From the NCBI GenBank assembly GCA_021157555.1, contig JAGGWL010000217.1, positions 1 through 12,456 of the forward strand: 12,456 nt of DNA, given 5' to 3'. Below, piece by piece: positions 6,563 to 12,456 of the stretch. The position numbers and the translations under genes were made by a program. Source of the stretch: Deltaproteobacteria bacterium (GTDB lineage Bacteria > Desulfobacterota > Desulfobacteria > Desulfobacterales > BuS5). Every line of letters starts with the position of its first letter. Position 1 is the first letter of the stretch. Below the pieces are notes generated by a model, which saw only the letters and a list, made by a program, of their open reading frames with translations, searched no databases and had not been told where the DNA came from.

Positions 6563-7468
6563 TTATTTCTTTTGCAATGCCTCATAAATTTTATCCGCCA
6601 TCTCTTCCATGTTTTTGATATAATTTCTGTTAAGCGGATCAAGAGGGACAAGAACACCATTTATTGCAGAGGCAATTTTTGAAGCGGCATTTGAATCAAA
6701 TTGAGGTTGAACAAAGACTACGCGTACCCCATCCATTTTTGCTTTTTTGATAAATTTGGACAAATTTTTCCCTTTTGGAGATTTACCTTCCATTTCAACA
6801 GCAATCTGTTTGAGACCGTATGTATCGGCAAAATATCCGAATACAGGATGAAAAACAAAAATTGATCTTCCTTTAACAGGTGCCAAAGCCAGAGATATTT
6901 TTTTATCCAATGCATCAAGATCGTTTAAAAACGAATTCAAACCTGTCCTATATTGTACTTCACCTTCCGGATCAAGCAGCACAAGTGTTTTATATATTGT
7001 TTTAGCCTGTATTTTTACCAGTACGGGACTCATCCAGATATGCGGGTCGTTGCCGCCTTCTGCACTATGATTTTGCCCATCCATCTTTCTCAGCCTGATT
7101 CCTTTTCTGGTATCAACAATTTGAACCTGCTTTGACAGACTTGCAATCTTCCCTGTAAAAGCATTTTCAAAGGGAACACCTATACGAAAATAGACCCTGG
7201 AACGCATCAGTTTTGACATTTGTGCAGGGGTGGGAGCATATGTAGCCGGGTTCTTGCCGGAAGGGATAAGTACATTTACATCAACCCTGTTACCTCCTAT
7301 ACGTTCAACAAAATATGCCTGAGGCGGGATACTGACAAATATAGATAAAGGCCTTGATGAATTCTCGGCAGCAATCAACCTGTAAGGCAGCATTAGAGCG
7401 ATAAACGTGACCAAACAGTATAAGATTAATTTGTATTGATGATCCATATTTATGCTAAAATTAAACAT
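6563..7468 (-). CDS. ZnuA-family metal ABC transporter substrate-binding protein (orphan)
   Basis: The 301-residue protein has a signal peptide (hydrophobic residues 12-32, AAEN cleavage region) and the two-lobed cluster A-I fold of zinc/manganese-binding proteins: SIPPQAYFVERIGG, VLIPSGKNPATYAPTP, NDPHIWMSP, FVFHPVFGYFADTYG, FVQPQFD and LVPLDPLN. Two binding histidines, the late aspartate and the fold are present. The first ligand position, usually DPHxYEPTP, reads NPATYAPTP (A75), and no His-rich loop is present. The ATG at 7468 sits behind GGGGGAC and is better than the TTG 12 bases upstream. No permease or ATPase gene is in the window, so it may serve a distant transporter. It lies upstream of arsR on the same strand but arsR has its own promoter. 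An 86-bp internal piece of this gene is duplicated at 9654-9739. Confidence 0.85.
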   Translation of the reverse strand: MFNFSINMDHQYKLILYCLVTFIALMLPYRLIAAENSSRPLSIFVSIPPQAYFVERIGGNRVDVNVLIPSGKNPATYAPTPAQMSKLMRSRVYFRIGVPFENAFTGKIASLSKQVQIVDTRKGIRLRKMDGQNHSAEGGNDPHIWMSPVLVKIQAKTIYKTLVLLDPEGEVQYRTGLNSFLNDLDALDKKISLALAPVKGRSIFVFHPVFGYFADTYGLKQIAVEMEGKSPKGKNLSKFIKKAKMDGVRVVFVQPQFDSNAASKIASAINGVLVPLDPLNRNYIKNMEEMADKIYEALQKK

Positions 7469-7540
7469 TTCGTCCCCCAAAAAAAGAAGCCTTAAAGTTA
7501 AAATTTTTAAAATTTGCGAACTGTGCGGTTAGAATTAAAT

Positions 7541-7599
7541 GAACAAGGAGCTGGACGTAGTCAGCACCGCAATTCTCGGCGGCGAAGCCGCCGGGAACG
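7541..7599. repeat. GC-rich hairpin repeat, copy A (right half only)
   Basis: These 59 bases match 8719-8777 of copy B at 56 positions. The copy contains the inverted repeat TTCTCGGCGGC, loop GAA, GCCGCCGGGAA, and the half-arm GAACAAGGAGCTGGAC whose partner arm is absent here. It begins abruptly after AT-rich DNA upstream of the metal-binding protein gene, so it looks truncated. Confidence 0.75.
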
Positions 7600-7603
7600 G
7601 CGA

Positions 7604-7665
7604 GTTAACCAGCCGCGCCAACAGTCTTCGCAAAAACGCCTCCTGTTCTCGCGGTCTGGTTAAAC
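7604..7665 (-). other. Imperfect attC-like hairpin after the GNAT toxin gene
   Basis: GTTAACCAGCCGCG (7604-7617) pairs with CGCGGTCTGGTTAAAC (7650-7665), except for two extra bases on the second arm. An inner AACAG/CTGTT stem (7620-7624, 7643-7647) follows a small internal loop. On the minus strand the first box is GTTTAAC (fits the integron RYYYAAC box) and the last is GTTAACT (near GTTRRRY). One-sided unpaired bases in the first arm are typical of attC. It lies about 30 nt after the GNAT stop. The central unpaired spacer of a classical attC is not clear, so an ordinary terminator-like or transposon structure remains possible. Confidence 0.35.
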
Positions 7666-7695
7666 GATTTGTTCTCTTGCTTTTTGTGATTTTTT

Positions 7696-8211
7696 CTATT
7701 TTGCTTCAAAAGCTTCAACATACATTGTTTGCAATGTTTTTAATGGTAAAAAAAGTTCTAAAACGTGGTCAGGTAAAGCGATAAACCCAAATTTCAAATA
7801 ATACTCTTTTACCTTTTTATTTTTTGCATCCACAAACAAGCCGACTATACCAGCGTGTTTTGAGATTGCCATTGCTTGTCTTATTGCATTGATAATCATA
7901 TGCTTACCAAGTCCCTGAGACTGCAAGGCTTTAGCAACAGCGAGGCGGGCTATTTTTACTGCTGGAAGCGGGCCTTTATATTTTTTTAAAAATTTTTTGG
8001 GCAATTTTCGAGCAGAAACTTCAAAAATTGACAATGTATAAAAGGATAAAATTTCCTCTGGAACATCTTCACTCGTTAGCACAAATGTCTTGGAAAGACC
8101 TTTTTTTAAATTTTGATGAGCAAGGTTATGAAAAAAATCATTGAGTTCCTGCACTCCACAATCAAAGCCAGTTTGATTATGAGAACGAGTCAGTTCTTCA
8201 AACCTGTTCAT
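7696..8211 (-). CDS. GNAT acetyltransferase toxin (TacT/AtaT type)
   Basis: This 171-residue GNAT-fold acetyltransferase is the toxin of a type II pair. Known relatives acetylate aminoacyl-tRNAs and block translation. It opens with the family hallmark FDCGVQELNDFF (residues 16-27). The acetyl-CoA pyrophosphate loop is QSQGLG (97-102) after IARLAVAKA, and the catalytic tyrosine is in EYYLKFGF (137-138). I choose the ATG at 8211, preceded by AAAGGA, rather than the TTG one codon earlier. Its start overlaps the end of the DUF1778 antitoxin gene by 14 nt, so translation should be coupled. It is followed by an attC-like hairpin and a repeat copy. Confidence 0.9.
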   Translation of the reverse strand: MNRFEELTRSHNQTGFDCGVQELNDFFHNLAHQNLKKGLSKTFVLTSEDVPEEILSFYTLSIFEVSARKLPKKFLKKYKGPLPAVKIARLAVAKALQSQGLGKHMIINAIRQAMAISKHAGIVGLFVDAKNKKVKEYYLKFGFIALPDHVLELFLPLKTLQTMYVEAFEAK

Positions 8212-8479
8212 CAATGAAATCCTTTTTATAATTTCTGGCGGCCTTCATTAACAGTTTATTTGGTAGAGGTGGATTTTCAATTGCTTCGAAAAGTACTTCA
8301 GCATCACGATAGGTTAAATTCAATATTTGTTCTTTTTCCAGTACGGAATTGGCTTTTTCTAAAGCTGATTGTACAACAAACTGGTTTAAAGTTGAACCTG
8401 ATATTTTTGCGGCATGAGTAAGCCTTTCATGAACATGATAAGGCATTCTTGTTTGAAATCTCTTTTCTACTCTTGGCAT
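8198..8479 (-). CDS. DUF1778 ribbon-helix-helix antitoxin (TacA/AtaR type)
   Basis: The 93-residue protein is the DUF1778 antitoxin paired with the GNAT toxin. The N-terminal ribbon-helix-helix region KRFQTRMPYHVHERLTHAAK ... TLNQFVVQSALEKA would bind operator DNA. The C-terminal part (LTYRDAEVLFEAIENPPLPNKLLMKA) is the usual toxin-wrapping segment, including the conserved PPxPN motif. The reading frame extends upstream to 8557, but that start lies inside the promoter. The ATG at 8479 has a strong AGGGAGG site and begins at the usual MPRxEKR, so it is preferred. Proteins of this pair normally co-repress their own promoter. Confidence 0.9.
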   Translation of the reverse strand: MPRVEKRFQTRMPYHVHERLTHAAKISGSTLNQFVVQSALEKANSVLEKEQILNLTYRDAEVLFEAIENPPLPNKLLMKAARNYKKDFIDEQV

Positions 8480-8528
8480 AAGTCCCTCCCTATTACATAA
8501 ACCATTATCAAATCTAAAACTTGACTTA

Positions 8529-8557
8529 ATAATATAGTATGTGTGCCAAAATGACAA
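8529..8557 (-). promoter_or_regulatory. Promoter of the DUF1778-GNAT pair
   Basis: On the minus strand, TTGTCA (8552-8557) and TATTAT (8529-8534) are separated by exactly 17 bases, giving 5/6 matches to each consensus box. The inverted pair TATAGT (8533-8538) and ACTATA (8557-8562) flanks the spacer and could be half-sites for the antitoxin, although this spacing is only suggestive. Confidence 0.6.
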
Positions 8558-8619
8558 CTATAATTTCATTATATACCGCTTATAAAATTCTAATGCTAAG
8601 TTCTAAGAGTAGTGAGAAT

Positions 8620-8777
8620 CACGGTGCTGACTGGCACCGTGGGCCTCACAAGCAAACGAAGTTTGATTGTGAGGTTCACGGTGTCCGGTCCAGCTCCTTG
8701 TTCTGGCGCGTAGCGACGGAACAAGGAGCTGGACGTAGTCAGCACCGCGGTTCTCGGCGGCGAAGCCGCCGAGAACG
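8620..8777. repeat. GC-rich multi-hairpin repeat, copy B (most complete)
   Basis: Four consecutive hairpins fill this stretch: CACGGTGC/GCACCGTG (8620-8641); CCTCACAA/TTGTGAGG with an extended stem and GAA loop (8644-8674); a perfect 16-bp stem GTCCAGCTCCTTGTTC (8688-8703) with its partner at 8719-8734; and an 11-bp stem TTCTCGGCGGC with a GAA loop (8751-8775). In addition CGGTGCTGACT (8622-8632) is exactly complementary to 8737-8747, so alternative long-range pairing is possible. Its left part matches copy C and its right part copy A. It lies between the two toxin-antitoxin pairs and is far more GC-rich than its surroundings. Reading frames through it appear spurious. Confidence 0.8.
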
Positions 8778-8780
8778 TCA

Positions 8781-8849
8781 GCATAACCGGCGTTTTTAGA
8801 GTGTAGAGAGCGAAGCGAATGAAACGGCGAAAAACGTCCGTGTTAATGC
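8781..8849 (-). other. Imperfect attC-like hairpin overlapping the PIN toxin stop
   Basis: GCATAAC-CGG-CGTTTTT (8781-8797) pairs with AAAAACG-T-CCG-T-GTTAATGC (8830-8849); the unpaired T at 8837, T at 8841 and an extra A are all on the second arm. On the minus strand it reads GCATTAAC ... GTTATGC, with the stop codon TAA of the PIN gene inside the first box, as is common in integron cassettes. The AAC lies seven bases beyond the GAACG end of the repeat, the same spacing as in the hairpin at 7604. The R boxes deviate from the consensus, so this is a candidate only. Confidence 0.35.
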
Positions 8850-9271
8850 ACTTGTTGGCCGACAAACTCTGAAGAAATGCCCGCATTGACAGATGCTTCA
8901 AATTGCTTTTTATCCGATGTTACGAATAAATCAGCTTGCCACTCCAATGCACAGGCTATATGAAAGGCATCCATCGCCCGTAGAGTATTTGCTTCTAGAA
9001 TTTTAATAGAATGTAACACAACTGAAGGCGTGATTTGAAGAATAGTGGCATCACGCACATCATTGAGGAGTTGCTTTTTAGCCAAATTATAGTTCTCAAG
9101 TGATAGAAAGTTTTCTCTTTTACGTCTATTCAAGCCAGAAATTATCTCTGGAACTAGTATAACGCACAACGCCAGTTCTGACGCATTCTGTAATATTTGG
9201 TACAATTGGTCACTACCAATCTCTCGTACATACCTTTTGGCGAATGCAGATGAATCGATCGCTAATTTCAT
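8843..9271 (-). CDS. PIN-domain ribonuclease toxin (VapC-like)
   Basis: The 142-residue protein has the PIN nuclease layout with all four acidic metal ligands: D6 (AIDSSAFAKRY), E42 (VPEIISGLNR), D101 (LRAMDAFHIACAL) and D120 (FVTSDKKQ). Such toxins cut specific RNAs using Mg2+ or Mn2+. It starts within the stop of the Phd-type antitoxin gene (ATGA overlap), a standard coupled toxin-antitoxin arrangement. The length is normal and nothing is missing, so it is probably functional. Its final codons and stop form one arm of the attC-like hairpin. Confidence 0.92.
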   Translation of the reverse strand: MKLAIDSSAFAKRYVREIGSDQLYQILQNASELALCVILVPEIISGLNRRKRENFLSLENYNLAKKQLLNDVRDATILQITPSVVLHSIKILEANTLRAMDAFHIACALEWQADLFVTSDKKQFEASVNAGISSEFVGQQVH

Positions 9272-9501
9272 GCATTGCCCTCACGATCTTCAAGAATGGC
9301 AGAAGATAAATCACTACCTTGAAGCTGTAATTGAATTCCTTTCTGTTTCCATGCTGGCATCTTGATGGGTTTATCGGAGAAAGGAATTATTTCGGCTACT
9401 GGCTTGCCGTGACGTACTATTACAAATGCTTCTCCATGTTCTACTTTAGTAATAAAACCGGATGCTTTTTTCCGAAAATCAGTAAATGTGATGGTTTTCA
9501 T
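9268..9501 (-). CDS. Phd/YefM-type antitoxin
   Basis: The 77-residue protein has the Phd/YefM dimerisation and DNA-binding fold: TITFTDFRKKASGFITKVEHGEAFVIVRHGKPVAEIIPF is the full conserved core. It is followed by a short, probably flexible tail (MPAWKQKGIQLQL...LEDREGNA) that would wrap the PIN toxin. The ATG at 9501 has AGGAG upstream. It is the first gene of the pair and should repress the promoter next to it, more strongly when bound to the toxin. Confidence 0.9.
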   Translation of the reverse strand: MKTITFTDFRKKASGFITKVEHGEAFVIVRHGKPVAEIIPFSDKPIKMPAWKQKGIQLQLQGSDLSSAILEDREGNA

Positions 9502-9518
9502 TTTTTTCTCCTATTATA

Positions 9519-9557
9519 TGTGCATTTAAGTGTACATTATAGAAGACAGACTGTCAA
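9519..9557 (-). promoter_or_regulatory. Promoter and palindromic operator of the Phd-PIN pair
   Basis: On the minus strand a consensus -35 TTGACA (9552-9557) is 17 bases from TACACT (9529-9534, 4/6 to the -10 consensus). An imperfect palindrome, TGTGCATTT/AAGTGTACA (9519-9536, 7 of 9 pairs), covers the -10 box, a sensible place for Phd-family autorepression. Confidence 0.5.
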
Positions 9558-9586
9558 AATAGATTTTTTCTCGTCTCGGCCAATCG

Positions 9587-9654
9587 CGGTGCTGACCGGC
9601 ACCGTGGGCCTCACAAGCAAACGAAGTTTGATTGTGAGGTTCACTGTGTCCGGT
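9587..9654. repeat. GC-rich hairpin repeat, copy C (left half only)
   Basis: These 68 bases match 8622-8689 of copy B at 66 positions and hold its first two hairpins. The match stops at GTCCGGT, exactly where the duplicated piece of the metal-binding protein gene begins. The missing right half makes this the mirror truncation of copy A. Confidence 0.8.
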
Positions 9655-9739
9655 TCTGGTATCAACAATTTAAACCTGCTTTGACATACTTGCAATCTTG
9701 CCTGTAAAAGCATTTTCGAATGGAACACCTATCCGAAAA
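9654..9739 (-). pseudogene. Duplicated, decayed internal fragment of the znuA-like gene
   Basis: The 86 bases match 7105-7190, inside the intact metal-binding protein gene, at 80 positions in the same orientation. Translated, they give FRIGVPFENAFTGKIASMSKQV, then a TAA where the intact gene has a Gln codon (CAA), then IVDTR. Six substitutions plus a stop indicate an old, non-functional copy. One end is fused to repeat copy C and the other to the end of the HD-domain gene. It is either the remains of a second znuA-like gene or a duplicate made during insertion of the accessory block. Confidence 0.85.
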
Positions 9740-10295
9740 AATCAACCCATGATTGAAAAATTTTCACTTTACCCTCACCAAATCCGGCCAGGCTGTTTTT
9801 TATTTCCTGTACGGTTTTTTCTTTGGTTGAGAGGTAACTGCTTTTTGAAAAAAACTTGTCTGCAAAAGCTATTATTTTTTCTTCAAGAGAAATCGGAACC
9901 ATATCCCGCTCCGGCAGGGGAAGTCCCTGTTGTTGTATATCCTGGATTGTTATGCCTACCCCGATATGCCGTTCACATACAAGCCCATGTTTAGGAAGCC
10001 CGATTTTATCAAGAATTTCCCGGCCCAGGTAGCCATGACAAATATAATTATACTTTCCTGTGCATCCCAGGGCTGGCGCGTTGGTCATAAAAATGCCGAT
10101 ATCGTGCAGCATCGCAGCTTCATTGATAAAATCTAAATCAGGGTTCAGATGCATTACTCCGGCTGATACTTCCAGGGCTTTTTTAGCAACAGATTTTCCA
10201 TGATGTAAAAAAATTTCATATGTTTTTGAACCTGGCTCGTAAAATTTTTTTATTATTTCTACAGGATCAAAAGGAGATTTAATATTTTCCGGCAA
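9729..10295 (-). CDS. HD-domain metal-dependent phosphohydrolase family protein
   Basis: The 188-residue protein carries the HD-superfamily metal site: H32 (FLHHGKSVA), H64-D65 (AAMLHDIGIF), H87 (YICHGYLG), H110 (VCERHIGVG) and D146 (IIAFADKFFSK). Members hydrolyse nucleotides or phosphate esters; the substrate here is unknown. The start is a TTG at 10295 behind a strong AGGGGG site, inside the end of prfB (17-nt overlap), so it is translationally coupled to release factor 2. The last three codons and the stop (9729-9740) fall in the duplicated znuA-like fragment, so the natural C terminus may have been replaced, although the change is at most a few residues. Confidence 0.85.
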   Translation of the reverse strand: MPENIKSPFDPVEIIKKFYEPGSKTYEIFLHHGKSVAKKALEVSAGVMHLNPDLDFINEAAMLHDIGIFMTNAPALGCTGKYNYICHGYLGREILDKIGLPKHGLVCERHIGVGITIQDIQQQGLPLPERDMVPISLEEKIIAFADKFFSKSSYLSTKEKTVQEIKNSLAGFGEGKVKIFQSWVDFFG

Positions 10296-11377
10296 GCAGT
10301 ACCCCCTCTATAAACGGATCTATGTCACCATCCAGCACGCCGCTGACATTCCCAATATCAAGGTGGATTCGGTGGTCCTTAACTATTTGATAAGGATGCA
10401 GAACATATGACCGGATCTGGCTGCCCCAGGCAATATCATCTTTGCCGTTATGTATTTCCTGTAGTTTTTCATCCTGTTTTTGCTTTTCAGCCTGATAAAG
10501 ACGAGCTCTGAGTACTTTCATGGCCATCTCCCTGTTCCGGTGCTGGGATTTTTCCTGCTGGCACTGCGCCACAATGCCGCTGGGAAGGTGCGTTATACGC
10601 ACGGCGCTGCTTGTTTTATTAACGTGCTGACCTCCGGCACCGCTTGCCCTGTAAACATCAATGCGCAAATCCTTGTCTTCAATCTCCACAACAATTTTAT
10701 TCTCCAGCTCAGGGTATACAAATACGGAAGCAAAAGAGGTATGTCTTTTATGATTGGCATTAAAAGGAGAAATTCTGACCAGGCGGTGTACCCCGTTTTC
10801 CGTTTTAAGGTACCCATAAGCGTTTTCACCATTTGCTGTAAAGGTGATACTCTTGATCCCGGCTTCATCTCCCGATTGAAAATCTATAATTTCAATTTTA
10901 AATTTCCTGCGTTCTACCCATCTTGAATACATTCTGAAGAGCATCTCTGCCCAGTCCTGAGCTTCAGTCCCTCCGGCTCCTGCATTTATTGAAATAATAG
11001 CATTATTCCTGTCTTCAGGTTTATCAAGCATAAGATTGAGAGAAAACTGCTTTATTTGTTTGGCAATCTCTTGAATCTGTTTATCTGCTTCCAGCAATGT
11101 CTCTTCATCGGATTCCTCAATGGCAAGATCCAAAAGTACTTCGCTTTCCTCAAGGTCAGCACAATTTTTGTTAAATTTATTAATTCTGCCGGACAGCCAG
11201 GTCCGTTCCTTTAATATATCTTTGGTTTCATCAGGTTTGGCCCAAAATTTTTTTTTTGCAATTATAGATTCAATTTCTTTTAGCCTTTTTTCCTGGGCAT
11301 CAAGGTCAAAGATACTCCTTTAGCTGTTCTAATTTATTATTAAGTTTTTTTATGGTCTGTTTTAATTCAATGGACAT
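10279..11377 (-). CDS. prfB: Peptide chain release factor 2, made by programmed +1 frameshift
   Basis: Release factor 2 reads UGA and UAA stop codons and triggers peptide release on the ribosome. The gene starts at ATG 11377 behind GGAGG and runs 23 codons (MSIELKQTIKKL...LKEYL) to an in-frame TGA at 11306-11308. A +1 shift there continues for 342 codons (11307 to 10279), giving 365 residues, the same size as the E. coli protein. The stop-recognition tripeptide SPF is at about 203-205 and the catalytic GGQ (SGAGGQHVNKT) at about 248-250. It should be annotated as joined segments 11309-11377 and 10279-11307. Its start overlaps the end of lnt by 16 nt and its end overlaps the HD gene, so the three form an operon. 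Confidence 0.97.
11305..11320 (-). promoter_or_regulatory. Programmed +1 frameshift signal of prfB
   Basis: On the minus strand the sequence is AAGGAG TAT CTT TGA C. The AAGGAG (11315-11320) is an internal Shine-Dalgarno three bases before the slippery CTT, and TGA C is a weak stop context. This matches the classical RF2 autoregulatory site in order and spacing: low RF2 makes ribosomes pause and shift into the +1 frame. Confidence 0.95.
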
Positions 11378-12456
11378 AGAAACCTCCGGCTTCGATTAAT
11401 TTCGCATATAAAGATGAAACAACATTGTAGAATTATACATGATATGGCAAACCAGTCTCCAAAACGTGTATAAATAGTTTTTTGCCGCATTACAGGCAGA
11501 GAATGCGTAATAACAGCCTCTTTGAATATATCGGTCTGCTCCAGGATTCGGCCTGCCGGATCTATAAACCCGCTTATACCTGTGTTGGCTGATCTTACGA
11601 GAGATCGTCTGTTTTCCACAGCCCTGAAGACTGCCATTGAAAAATGCTGATAAGGAGCACTGGATTTGCCATACCATGCATCGTTTGTAATATTAATGAG
11701 TAAATCGGAATTATTTTTAGCCATTTCCCTGGCCAGATCCGTAAAGATAACTTCATAACATATCAGGACACCTAATCCAAGCTCCCCCTGCCGGATAACT
11801 GCCCCTTTTTGACCGGGGACAAAATCTCCGATTCCTTCTACCATTTTCCCAATAAAAGGTAAGAATCTCTTCAGCGGGATATATTCACCAAATGGAACAA
11901 GGTGCGCCTTGTTATATTTACCATGGACTTCTCCATCAGGACCGAGCAGGTAGGCGCTGTTAAAATAATCTATCATTTTATTTTTTTTTATAATAAATGA
12001 CGGCGCTCCGATCAAAAAATTTGATTCAAAATCCTGAATTCCGTTTTTCAGCAGACTGGTTAATTTTTTATTATAAAGAAAATAGAATGGAGCGGATGTT
12101 TCCGGCCAGACTATTAAATCCGGTTTTATTGAGCTGGCTAAAAAGGAAAGACTGAGATATTTTTGAACGCTGGAGACTTGGTAAGCCGGATTCCACTTAA
12201 TCCCTTGTTCAATGTTTCCCTGAACGATCGCAACCTTGCAAACAGGTGCTGTTGATATTGTTTTGTTTACTGTAATCAAACGCTGCTTGCCATAGCAGAA
12301 TGTCAGCCCTGCGATAATGGCCAAAGCAATCAAAGCCGTGGCTGCAATTTTTCCGGAAATAATTTGCCCATGCCATTTTTTTTTAGTCAGCCATAGCAGA
12401 ATTACAAGTGCTGTCATATTAAAAACAACTATTACAAAGGAAACCCCGTACACTCC
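11362..12456 (-). CDS. lnt: Apolipoprotein N-acyltransferase, C-terminal part (5' end outside window)
   Basis: Lnt adds the third acyl chain to the N-terminal cysteine of lipoproteins at the periplasmic face of the inner membrane. The window holds the last ~364 residues. There are the final two or so membrane segments, then the nitrilase-type domain beginning VAIVQGNIEQ, and a last hydrophobic helix before the C terminus. The catalytic triad is visible in fragment numbering: E118 (VWPETSAPF), K182 (KYNKAHLVPFGEYIPL) and C232 (GVLICYEVIF), followed by NITNDAWYG and FRAVENRRSLVRSANTGISG. The frame stays open to the window edge (GVYGVSF...), so the apparent GTG start is not real. Full-length Lnt is about 500 residues. 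The downstream prfB start lies inside its final codons. Confidence 0.95.
   Translation of the reverse strand, partial: GVYGVSFVIVVFNMTALVILLWLTKKKWHGQIISGKIAATALIALAIIAGLTFCYGKQRLITVNKTISTAPVCKVAIVQGNIEQGIKWNPAYQVSSVQKYLSLSFLASSIKPDLIVWPETSAPFYFLYNKKLTSLLKNGIQDFESNFLIGAPSFIIKKNKMIDYFNSAYLLGPDGEVHGKYNKAHLVPFGEYIPLKRFLPFIGKMVEGIGDFVPGQKGAVIRQGELGLGVLICYEVIFTDLAREMAKNNSDLLINITNDAWYGKSSAPYQHFSMAVFRAVENRRSLVRSANTGISGFIDPAGRILEQTDIFKEAVITHSLPVMRQKTIYTRFGDWFAISCIILQCCFIFICEINRSRRFLCPLN

Noticed and set aside
7539..7784. Plus-strand 81-codon reading frame beginning MNKELDVVSTAILGG
   Set aside because: It starts in repeat copy A, runs through the hairpin and then antisense to the end of the GNAT toxin gene; the coding look comes from the GC-rich repeat.
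8480..8557. Upstream extension of the DUF1778 antitoxin by 26 residues
   Set aside because: It overlaps a good promoter, and the ATG at 8479 has a strong ribosome site and the normal family start.
8596..8901. Minus-strand 101-codon reading frame between the two toxin-antitoxin pairs
   Set aside because: It is a translation of repeat copy B and the attC-like hairpin, and overlaps the end of the PIN gene in another frame.
7541..9654. CRISPR array
   Set aside because: The three repeat copies are partial, differ in length and are separated by whole genes rather than short uniform spacers.
9537..9728. Minus-strand 63-codon reading frame
   Set aside because: It reads the znuA-like fragment out of frame and then repeat copy C; no family resemblance.

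Overview
The window looks like a piece of the chromosome of an AT-rich, Gram-negative anaerobe. It has lnt (Gram-negative lipoprotein maturation), several dispersed palindromic repeats, a miniature transposon, toxin-antitoxin cassettes and a metal- or arsenic-type redox operon. The protein style and repeat types fit a sulfate-reducing deltaproteobacterium (Desulfobacterota, Desulfobacteraceae-like). That placement is an inference from resemblance, not a measured result.

Layout from left to right. Positions 1-273 hold no gene but carry a cluster of palindromic repeats; the last one is a strong hairpin just behind the typA stop. typA (ribosome-associated GTPase) is on the minus strand at 274-2127. 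Positions 2128-2683 hold a possible remnant of a PIN-toxin gene, a solitary transposon end and a complete 121-bp miniature inverted-repeat element; nothing further was recognised between 2504 and 2683. A plus-strand Fe-S uracil-DNA glycosylase follows at 2684-3499. It has an altered catalytic motif and a four-cysteine C-terminal extension.

Positions 3536-6467 form a minus-strand operon read as arsR, DUF318/ArsP-type permease, mini-thioredoxin, secreted thioredoxin, CcdA-like thiol transporter. A promoter and candidate operator precede arsR, and a second long palindrome lies between arsR and the permease. Together these suggest metalloid-responsive efflux coupled to a thiol-reducing relay across the membrane. 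Just upstream (6563-7468) is an orphan ZnuA-family metal-binding protein without its ABC partners.

Positions 7481-9740 are accessory DNA. Two complete toxin-antitoxin pairs (DUF1778 + GNAT acetyltransferase; Phd + PIN nuclease), all minus strand, are each followed by an imperfect hairpin with unpaired bases mainly on one arm, then by a copy of a GC-rich multi-hairpin repeat. A third, truncated repeat copy abuts an 86-bp decayed duplicate of the interior of znuA. The arrangement resembles an integron-like cassette array, but no integrase is visible and the attC match is imperfect.

Positions 9729-12456 return to housekeeping genes, again minus strand and tightly overlapping: lnt (its 5' end lies beyond the window), prfB (release factor 2 with the classic programmed +1 frameshift) and an HD-domain hydrolase whose last codons lie inside the znuA-like fragment.
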